This document shows positions 58,053 through 64,000 of a DNA stretch of 64,000 nt, piece by piece. The DNA comes from Symbiodinium natans (Eukaryota > Sar > Dinophyceae > Suessiales > Symbiodiniaceae): assembly GCA_905221605.1 (NCBI GenBank), contig CAJNDS010002342.1, positions 279,001 through 343,000 of the forward strand. Direction: 5' to 3'. Positions within the stretch are counted from its first letter, which is position 1; the number at the start of each line of letters is the position of its first letter. The position numbers and the translations under genes were made by a program. The notes under the pieces were generated by a model. That model did not search any database. It was not told the origin of the DNA and saw only the letters and a program-made list of their open reading frames with translations.

Positions 58053-60714
58053 GTATGTCTGCCACTACGAGGGCTGGTTGCAGGTCTACGACCTGGATCT
58101 CCAGCTCCAGAAGGAGGCCCACTTGGGAGAACTTGTCAGGCACCCGAGCCACTCAGTAGCTGAGTGAGTAGGGTTTAGGGTTTGGGGTTTAGGGTTTGGG
58201 GTTTAGGGTTTAGGGTTTAGGGTTTAGGGTTTAGGGTTTAGGGTTTAGGGTTTAGGGTTTAGGAGTACACTTTGCACTTTTTGGGATACTCTAATCCCCG
58301 ATAAAACTGGGAGTGTGTACTTTTTTTGTGGGGCTTCTGAACTGAGCAAACTAAGGCCAAATGGCCATGAGCCCCGATGGCGAGTTGGTCATGGCCATTT
58401 GGCTTTCTTCTGGCTCTTAGGACTTTAAAACCTTTTGTGTTTTGGTAGAAACTACAATAAGGAGCCTGACAGTTAAGAAACGCCCGAAACCCTAAACCCT
58501 AAACCCTAAACCCTAAACTCGAAGAGGTTTGGAAGTCAGCCAAGGCTTGTGCCGGTGGCAACGTCGTTGCTGTTGACCCGGTGACCTTTGAGCACAAGTG
58601 GACCTATCGCGGAAGTGCAAAGAGCACAGGCCATCCCAGGTTTAGGGTTTAGGGTTTAGGGTTCAGGGTCACCAAAGGTCGATCCTGAATAGCAAGCTGA
58701 AGCGAAGCCAACAAACAACCGGAACATTGGAACACATGGTGACTGGAGTCGAGATCATGCACCTCTGAAACGGTCGCAAGGAGGTGATCGCATGCCTTAA
58801 GAAGATCGTAGAAAAAAACCTAGGGGCACCTCGACAGCCGCCCTCTTCAACCTACATCGGCTACTATATACCCTACAACCCCTTTAAAAAAAGGGCCTTT
58901 TTTTCAGGGTTGGTTAGGGGATTCTAAGGCCTAAAAAAGCCCACGCTGGAAGTCGAAGGTGTGGCCATCTGGGGCGGAGAGATCTTCAGGTCCCAGATCG
59001 ACTCCTAGCAGCAGAGTAGGTAACCTTTAACCTTTTTGGGGTATTAATAATCCCCTTAGAATCCTAAAGGCTAAAGGTTAACCTTTAGTTCCCCCAGGTT
59101 ACTGGACAACTAAGGACTCTGGCACCGTGCAGGTCCTGGACCGTGCGACCGGGGCGGAGCTTCGGACCCTGGAGGGATTCCAGCGCCCTTCGGGCCTCTG
59201 CGCCCTTTGGCAGCCCCATTGGGGTGCCTTTTTTTTTTTTTTTTTTTGGGGGGGGGGGGGGGGGGTTGGTTCGAGGTTCTCCAAAGGAGCAACCCCACCC
59301 CCCAAAAAAAGGGTACCCTTGGCTATAGAAATGGTTACTTGGTTACTTACCAAGGCCTTCGATGGAGGTTTGCTCGTTGCGGATCGAGGGGCTGATGTCG
59401 TGTGGCTGGTCGACACCGAAGGCTCTCGCAAGGCGACTTAGTAGTAGGGTAGGCAGCCTTTTGACCTTCTTTGGTGGGATATGATGATCCCTGCCTTGAA
59501 CCTTTTTGGGGGTATGAGAATGCCTATATAATCCCTCTAGAATCCCAAACTGATCCCTTTTTCATCCCTACATAACCCCTCTATAATTTAGGGATCATGC
59601 AGGGACTATATATAGTCCCTGCATGATCCCTAAATCCCTCCATAATCCCTATAATCATCCCGAAGGGTAGCCTTTAGTGCCCCTAGGATGCTGGGCTACC
59701 AAGGCGATAGGTAAGGGTGAGCTGAGTCATCCCAATGATGTCGCCGTGGATTTGGCTGGGAACCTACTGGTCATGGACACAGGCAGGGTTTAGGGTTTAG
59801 GGTTTAGGGTTTAGGGTTTAGGGTTTAGGGTTTAGGGTTTAGGGTTTAGGGTTTAGGGTTTAAGGTTACGGGTTTAGGGTTTAGGGTCCAGGGTCTAGGG
59901 GTCTAGGGGTCTAGGGTTCTAGGGTTCTAGGGTTCTAGGGTTCTAGGGTTCTAGGGTTCTAGGGTTTAGGGTTTGCGGCATTTTTTCCTCTCCGTGTTTG
60001 GAGGTACACCAGCAAGTTCGAGCATATCTAACACAAAACTAGAAGGGTTTCCGAAAGTGGGGGTTCCTTTTTTGGGGTCCCCAGAATGTGGATTACAGTG
60101 TTGAAGGGGGGCGGGGTTACATCAAGGGAGTATATGGGGAGTTACCCATATGAGGTAATGAGCGCATCGCAGTGTTTCGTCCCGACGGCTCGGCCATGTG
60201 CGGCATCCTGGCTGGGACCTTCAAGGATTTTGGCAACACCCACAGCGACGCCTCCGCACTCCAAGCGTTTAGGGTTTAGGGGGCGCTTCAGGGGAGGCTT
60301 CAAAGCTCCTGTTGCAGTGGTGCCTTCTAGCCTATGGGTTGGGATGTTCCCCCCTTAGACTAACAGGCCTTGATAGGGATTATAGTACCCCCTATGATAA
60401 TCCCTATTAAATGGACTGTTAGTTCATAAAGGGGGAACATTTCAAATTTGCGGGTGTTGTCTTGCTTCAGGGGCTTAAAGTGCCTTAGAGGAAATCCGGA
60501 GGTCCAAGATAAAAGGTGTTCCTTCCCTGGGCACCCTTAAACCCTAAACCCTGAACCCCTAAACCGTAAATCAGGTTGAGAGCTTAGGGTAACTCGCTTA
60601 ACTGTTCCCGAGCCAGGTTACATCTCTGTCAACCCAATCAATGGCACGATCTCTGTGTCGATGGACGACGCGCACTACGTGGCCATATTGGCGCCGCCCA
60701 TTCACAGCGCTTGA
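58053..60714 (+). CDS. NHL-type beta-propeller protein, multi-exon, 3' complete
   Basis: Exons proposed: 58053-58163, 58356-58401, 58525-58639, 58781-58859, 58953-58999, 59115-59225, 59355-59432, 59704-59787, 60163-60266, 60292-60337, 60491-60515 and 60617-60714 (TGA at 60712-60714). From 58781 on every junction is in phase; links among the first three are not settled. Repeats follow the NHL/propeller pattern: AMSPDGELVMAIW, VVAVDPVTFEHKWTYRGS, SGTVQVLDRATGAELRTLEG, AFDGGLLVADRGADVVWLVD, HPNDVAVDLAGNLLVMDTGR, RIAVFRPDGSAMCGILAG. NHL propellers are protein- or RNA-interaction platforms. No catalytic domain is seen, and the 5' end is not defined. Introns at 59000, 59226 and 59433 are inverted-repeat elements with target duplications. 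Confidence 0.75.
58168..58262 (+). repeat. TTTAGGG array in intron
   Basis: About thirteen units, following a GTGAGT donor. Confidence 0.95.
59005..59114 (+). mobile_element. Family E element as intron, GA donor
   Basis: AGTAGGTAACCTTTAACC ... GGTTACTGGACAACTAAG. Direct repeats GACTC at 59000-59004 and 59115-59119; the intron would run GACTC...AAG. Confidence 0.7.
59226..59354 (+). mobile_element. T-run/G-run element as intron, GC donor
   Basis: Starts GCCTT and a long T then G run; ends GGTTACTTACCAAG. GCCTT is repeated at 59355-59359. Splicing at GC...AG keeps the propeller frame (QPHWG-AFDGG). Confidence 0.7.
59437..59700 (+). mobile_element. Long family E element as intron, GC donor
   Basis: Direct repeats AAGGCGA at 59430-59436 and 59701-59707. 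The intron GCGACTTAG...CTACCAAG restores EGSRK-AIGKG. It contains a perfect palindrome at 59586-59635. Confidence 0.8.
59586..59635. repeat. Perfect 50-bp palindrome
   Basis: ATTTAGGGATCATGCAGGGA then CTATA, mirrored exactly as TATAG and the reverse complement. It has no loop, so it would extrude as a cruciform or form an RNA hairpin. Confidence 0.9.
59786..59972 (+). repeat. TTTAGGG array then GGGTTCTA octamers
   Basis: About twelve heptamers, a short mixed part, then about seven GGGTTCTA units. Confidence 0.95.
60338..60445 (+). mobile_element. Family F inverted-repeat element at a donor
   Basis: GTTGGGATGTTCCCCCCTTA ... AAGGGGGAACATTTCAAA; its first GT is the splice donor of the exon ending at 60337. 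Confidence 0.75.
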
Positions 60715-60795
60715 CATTTTCCCTGGCCAAACTGGATTGCAGGGTGTGGTGTCTATCCTAAACCCTAAACCCTAAACCCTAAACCCCAAACCCTA

Positions 60796-60945
60796 ATGTT
60801 GAAGAGGGTTGAGGTGCCCTATACGGTACGTTTCGGCACCTGGTCGCTCAGGAAGACAGGAGGGGAAGTCACAACATCGAGCTTCCTCCCCCCCAAAAAA
60901 AGGGAATCAGTGCCGGGCCGCTTCGGTGTCCGGAAAATCTTTTAG
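60796..60945 (+). CDS. Short open frame, 49 codons
   Basis: ATG at 60796: MLKRVEVPYTVRFGTWSLRK, then TGGEVTTSSFLPPKKRESVP and a TAG at 60943-60945. An AG before GTGCCC (60812-60813) could make it an exon instead. Confidence 0.35.
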   Translation: MLKRVEVPYTVRFGTWSLRKTGGEVTTSSFLPPKKRESVPGRFGVRKIF

Positions 60946-61048
60946 GAATAGGAAGCTGCACCGCTGTATCACTTTCTCTTGCCTCCTTTAGTTTTTTTTC
61001 ATATGCAACTCAAGGGAACATAAAAAATGCCATTCTTGTTAAGGTTCG

Positions 61049-61074
61049 GGGGGGGGGGGGGGGGGGGGGGGGGG
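61049..61074 (+). repeat. Poly-G run
   Basis: About 26 consecutive G; length may be unreliable. Confidence 0.9.
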
Positions 61075-61108
61075 GCATCGCTTAGTCAGGGCACTGGAAG
61101 GCCGAAAG

Positions 61109-61203
61109 CCCCAAACTCGAGCATCTCACAGTTCCTCATCGGTTGCTGCGACCACGCAGCTGTACAGAAGGCCGGCCCAGTGGCACAAAAGGATCATGCA
61201 AAG
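61109..61203 (+). CDS. Internal exon ending at a family C element
   Basis: After CGAAAG: PNSSISQFLIGCCDHAAVQK and AGPVAQKDHAK. The donor GT is the GTTTCCGAA start of the element at 61204. Confidence 0.5.
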
Positions 61204-61306
61204 GTTTCCGAAATTAGGGGTGCCTTGTTGGAGTCCTTTTGAGGAACCTTACTATGTCGGGTCTATAAGAGAGGTCCCTTCTTTTTTGTATACTTCCATG
61301 TGGGTG
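61204..61306 (+). mobile_element. Family C inverted-repeat element, diverged
   Basis: GTTTCCGAAATTAGGGGTGC at the left, weak inverse near ATACTTCCATGTGGG; interior GGAACCTTACTATGTCGGG. Confidence 0.55.
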
Positions 61307-61479
61307 CTTGAGAGGTTGCACGGTGTAGGCATAGGGCTTGGGGTTTACAGGGTTTATAGGGTCTCTAAGGCTACTGGGGTGTGTGGGGTGTATGGGGTTC
61401 GCAGGGTTTATGGGGTTTATAGGGCTTATATAGGGTTGAGGACTCGCAGTCTAGGGTTTGGGCTTTACTTATGCTTCAG

Positions 61480-61529
61480 GGCCAATCTTGCCCTGGGTAG
61501 ATCGCTCAGGCATGCCTGGATTATCGGGG
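61480..61529 (+). CDS. Short internal exon
   Basis: After GCTTCAG: ANLALGRSLRHAWIIG, donor GTTGTA. Confidence 0.35.
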
Positions 61530-61734
61530 GTTGTATGTAATTAGGGCTTAGGCGCGAACTCCCAAGAACTTTGGATTCTGCGTTGATCTCATTAGTTTAG
61601 GTGGTTCAAGGTCTCGTAAGCCCCCCTAAGCCCGCGGAACTCATGAAGCCTAAGCGTGTCCGTACCCTCTCAAAGCCTAAGACCATTATGCCAAGGTTTA
61701 GGGTTGATTCGGCACCCCCAAACTGGACTACGAG

Positions 61735-61827
61735 CTGAGGGGGCGTAGGGCACAGGTGCGTGAGCGCATGTACCGAGAAGCTCGAAACTCGGCAACACCC
61801 GGGATCACTACAGGCTTAGGGATGGGG
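61735..61827 (+). CDS. Internal exon, 31 codons
   Basis: After CTACGAG: LRGRRAQVRERMYREARNSA and TPGITTGLGMG, possible GA donor before a CCCTAAA array. The frame is also open upstream (GTPKLDYE). Confidence 0.45.
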
Positions 61828-61831
61828 GACA

Positions 61832-61899
61832 CCCCTAAACCCTAAACCCTAAACCCTAAACCCTAAACCCTAAACCCTAAACCCTAAACCCTAAACCCA
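61832..61899 (-). repeat. CCCTAAA array
   Basis: Nine to ten units. Confidence 0.95.
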
Positions 61900-61991
61900 T
61901 GTCGGGCTGTGCAGTTTTTGTGAAGGGTCGTCCTAGGCAGGCTTCTGAGAAACAGCTTGTGGGTGCGCAGATATGTGCATGACTTCAGGGT

Positions 61992-62100
61992 CCCAGAGAC
62001 TCCAAAACCCTTAATTAAGGAATATCCCTTTAAATAGAATAGGAACCCGAATAAGATTTAAGGTATATTCCTCATTTAAAGGGTTTTGGAGTTTTCTGGG
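61992..62100 (+). mobile_element. Family A inverted-repeat element
   Basis: CCCAGAGACTCCAAAACCCT ... AAAGGGTTTTGGAGTTTTCT; interior AAGGAATATCCCTTTAAAT. Confidence 0.8.
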
Positions 62101-62142
62101 GTCAAGGGTTCAAGTTTAGGGCTTTTGCCCTGCTAGATTTAG

Positions 62143-62189
62143 CTCATCTCATTGCGGGAAATTGAGAAGGCCCCTGCCGCGAACTCAAG
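62143..62189 (+). CDS. Short internal exon
   Basis: After GATTTAG: LISLREIEKAPAANS, donor GTGGCC. Confidence 0.35.
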
Positions 62190-62290
62190 GTGGCCAAAGC
62201 GCAGACCTGTGAACAGAAGTCACCAGGGGTGGTAGGCCAATCCGCAAACGTAGAGCTATACCCTATAAAGTACGCTCTATAAGATTTTCT

Positions 62291-62398
62291 ATAGGAGTCG
62301 GCGTATTTACTAATCGCATCCCCTCATAGTCCCTGATTATAATAAGACTACTCTTCCCCAAGACCCTATTCTAATTATTCAGGCCCCTGCAGTAAGCC
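62291..62398 (+). mobile_element. Family B inverted-repeat element
   Basis: ATAGGAGTCGGCGTATTTAC ... CTAATTATTCAGGCCCCT; interior ATCCCCTCATAGTCCCTG. Confidence 0.7.
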
Positions 62399-62439
62399 AG
62401 GGATTAAGAACTAAAGCTTCAACTCATCCGGGCACACAG

Positions 62440-62509
62440 CGAGGGCTGACCAGATCCTGCCAGGATGACTCTTCGGATGAAGTTCCCCGAGCTCAAAGCC
62501 CCTATGGGG
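62440..62509 (+). CDS. Internal exon ending at a family C element
   Basis: After CACACAG: RGLTRSCQDDSSDEVPRAQS and PYG; the donor GT lies in GGTTTTCGATATTGGGGGTA. Confidence 0.45.
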
Positions 62510-62571
62510 GTTTTCGATATTGGGGGTACCTTATTGGGGGCCCTTATAGACAGGGAATCCTTCGTAAATCC
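62506..62571 (+). mobile_element. Family C element, short
   Basis: GGGGGTTTTCGATATTGGGG, TACCTTATTGGGGGCCCTTA, GGGAATCCTTC; right end not clear. Confidence 0.45.
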
Positions 62572-62573
62572 CC

Positions 62574-63083
62574 ATGTGCTGCTGTAACGGCGCTGAGTGC
62601 TCTAAACCCTACATTTGGAGCCTGAGTGCCCTCACGAATCCGGTCCAATATCCGAACCGGTGTCCCATGACGACAGTTCTCTCGCCTGGAGCAGGCTGGC
62701 TTTGGAAATCTGTTGAGGGCCCAAGGACTAATTACGCCATGTATATTCTGAGTCGTGCATCTGGGAATCAATTACAGACGCAGTTGACATTGTATGTGCC
62801 CTACACAACTTCTCTTCGGCATGTCTACAAGGCGCGATTGGGGCCGACGGCTCAGGCGGTCTCGCGGGTATTTCAGCTACTTCTAGCTTGCGCTGCCATG
62901 CAGATGTTATCGACGTCCACACTCATAAGCCAAAACATCGTCGAAACCCCTAAAACCCTAAAGGAGGCTTGGCCAGTGTGGGCTTGGTTTGGGGGTCCAG
63001 ATTTCAGGCTGCGTGCTCCACGGAACCTCGAAAGGCTTTCGGGGTTCAGGGGTTCAGCCCAAAGCCTGAAACCCGTAGCCTAA
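62574..63083 (+). CDS. Long open frame, unrecognised
   Basis: About 169 codons without a stop, containing NYAMYILSRASGNQLQTQLT and SRVFQLLLACAAMQMLSTST. No good ATG start and no domain recognised; could include one or more exons. Confidence 0.3.
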   Translation: MCCCNGAECSKPYIWSLSALTNPVQYPNRCPMTTVLSPGAGWLWKSVEGPRTNYAMYILSRASGNQLQTQLTLYVPYTTSLRHVYKARLGPTAQAVSRVFQLLLACAAMQMLSTSTLISQNIVETPKTLKEAWPVWAWFGGPDFRLRAPRNLERLSGFRGSAQSLKPVA

Positions 63084-63193
63084 GTTGTTTGAAAATAATC
63101 ACAAAGCAGTGTGCTGCAGTCGTACGAGGGTTTAGGGTTTGCAGGGGCTTGGGGTTTCAGGCTCATCAGGGTTTAGAAAGCTCTGGGTCTGCT

Positions 63194-63286
63194 ATGGCTG
63201 AACGGGAGGCCGGCCAGTTGGGAGGAGCTCCACCCCCCCAAGGAGCACAGTGGCACCGCGACTGCTCCGCCTGGGACTCAGTTTCG
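63194..63286 (+). CDS. Possible first exon
   Basis: ATG at 63194: MAEREAGQLGGAPPPQGAQW, then HRDCSAWDSVS, with a GT at 63287 inside a direct repeat flanking a family A element. Confidence 0.4.
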
Positions 63287-63294
63287 GTGCAGCT

Positions 63295-63391
63295 CCCAGA
63301 GACTCCACAACCCCCTTAATTAAGGAATATGCCTTAAATCATATTTGGGTTTCCTATTGTAATCAAAGGGATATTCCTTAATTAAGGGGTT
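63295..63391 (+). mobile_element. Family A element with 13-bp flanking repeats
   Basis: CCCAGAGACTCCACAACCCC ... TTCCTTAATTAAGGGG, right terminal repeat truncated. TTTCGGTGCAGCT occurs at 63282-63294 and 63392-63404; part of the T run may be element sequence. Confidence 0.7.
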
Positions 63392-63540
63392 TTTCGGTGC
63401 AGCTAAGCCTGGTCTGAGAGTTTCCTCAGGGGCCCGAAATGCCTGTTAACGCGGTGCTCTCTTCCCCAACCTCACCGTGTTGCGTGTCTTGGTAGTTGCG
63501 TTTACAGCTGGCAGGAACTCGCACGTGCTTTGCACTGACT

Positions 63541-63558
63541 GCTCTGCTACTGCTACTG

Positions 63559-63590
<32 letters not shown>

Positions 63591-63602
63591 ACTGCTACTA
63601 GT
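63541..63602 (+). repeat. CTG/CTA trinucleotide repeat
   Basis: Mixed CTACTG and CTG units; on the minus strand it opens a poly-Ser frame that I do not call. Confidence 0.95.
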
Positions 63603-63684
63603 TGACGCTAAACCGAAAGTACGCGAAAGGTGACATGCACAACGCCCCGTCAAGCCTTCGATCCTCAACCTCCTCTATACCCAA

Positions 63685-63760
63685 AGGCTCCAATGTAGTT
63701 CCTTTTTGGGTTATAGGGGATTCTAGCATACTACCCTAAAAAGGTACTACATAGGAGCCT
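63685..63760 (-). mobile_element. Family D inverted-repeat element
   Basis: GGCTCCAATGTAGTTCCTTT ... AAAGGTACTACATAGGAGCC; inverse orientation to the copy at 24595. Confidence 0.8.
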
Positions 63761-63761
63761 T

Positions 63762-64000
63762 AGCAGGCATTTGCTTGGACGAGCGGGTGCTTGGCGGCGT
63801 CGAGGCCCCCAAGAGCCAAAGCAAACAAAATGATGTGAGACTTTGTCTGGGTGGAGCAACCATTTTGCGCGAATGTATTCGACGTAGGCAAAGTAGCCGT
63901 GTAAAGTTCGGGCAGCCCGTCTTCATTGCCCAGACCGTGGTGATAGAATGAGACGTCCTGCTGACGTGCCATCCGATCCAACCAGGAGAAATGCTTCGAT
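63762..64000 (-). CDS. Possible minus-strand exon, cut by the window edge
   Basis: Minus strand, open from the right edge: HFSWLDRMARQQDVSFYHHG, LGNEDGLPELYTATLPTSNT, then SHIILFALALGGLDAAKHPL and a stop near 63760. A second frame is open in the left half. If real it is the only minus-strand gene here and marks a strand switch. Family not recognised. Confidence 0.4.

Larger units (their letters stand above)
1..64000. repeat. Interspersed telomere-type heptamers throughout
   Basis: TTTAGGG or CCCTAAA arrays of 2 to about 30 units occur every few hundred bases in both orientations, separated by 50-500 bp of unique DNA that often reads as an exon. Orientation switches many times, so this is not a chromosome end. 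Variant units (CCCTGAA, CCCTCAA, GGGTTTTA, GGGTTCTA, GGGTGTATA) form locally homogeneous blocks. Major arrays are listed separately. Confidence 0.95.

Noticed and set aside
63426-63668. Minus-strand poly-Ser protein
   Set aside because: Created by the CTG/CTA repeat; flanks look non-coding.
1-64000. Chromosome end (telomere)
   Set aside because: Arrays are short, interstitial and switch orientation many times with exons between them.
1-64000. Land-plant origin, because TTTAGGG is the plant telomere unit
   Set aside because: GC/GA donors, tiny exons and inverted-repeat introns do not fit a plant; no plant gene is recognised.
1-64000. tRNA or rRNA genes
   Set aside because: No cloverleaf or conserved rRNA stretch was noticed; the only tRNA-like match is the 12-base primer site.

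Overview
The window looks like nuclear DNA of a photosynthetic dinoflagellate. Three things point there, and the species is inference: (i) TTTAGGG/CCCTAAA telomere-type repeats sit in almost every intron and intergenic gap, in both orientations; (ii) many very short exons are separated by introns with AG acceptors (often AG|G) and GT, GC or GA donors; (iii) a decayed fragment of the plastid gene petB lies at 7660-7872. Apart from one possible minus-strand exon at the right edge, every convincing exon is on the plus strand, so the genes form one unidirectional block. Exons were called from open frame, splice signals and, where possible, reading phase carried from exon to exon. Short exons often stay open in more than one frame, so isolated ones are tentative.

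Layout. 0-7 kb: scattered exons, then a five-exon gene end (6005-6712). 7-8 kb: CCCTGAA array and the petB fragment. 8-20 kb: exons among telomere-like arrays, a frameshifted basic protein (11343-11978), and an intron made only of TTTAGGG repeats (14062-14109). 21-22.4 kb: a complete small secreted-protein gene. 22.8-30.5 kb: more exon chains, including a six-exon phase-consistent one (29861-30551). 31.1-39.75 kb: a complete young LTR retrotransposon inserted in a CCCTA repeat. 40.3-42.1 kb: a complete three-exon membrane protein gene. 42.7-48 kb: exon chains. 48.65-50.17 and 50.33-51.46 kb: two complete multi-exon genes. 51.8-57.4 kb: further exons. 57.5-57.9 kb: a ubiquitin-like protein. 58-60.7 kb: an NHL-type beta-propeller gene. 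60.8-64 kb: exons, inverted-repeat elements and a possible minus-strand exon.

The retrotransposon has 292-bp LTRs differing at one base, a 5-bp target duplication, a primer site matching the anticodon arm of initiator tRNA-Met (as in copia) and a polypurine tract. I see no reverse transcriptase or integrase. It encodes RNA-binding modules instead: WW, S1-like, MLLE (the poly(A)-binding-protein C-terminal domain), a SAM-like segment and five intact CCCH zinc fingers, plus an antisense open frame.

Short inverted-repeat elements (families A-G here) occupy many introns. In five introns the first bases of the intron repeat the first bases of the next exon, so a target-site duplication supplies the donor (GT, GC or GA) and the element's end supplies the AG. 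This would explain both intron gain and non-canonical donors.
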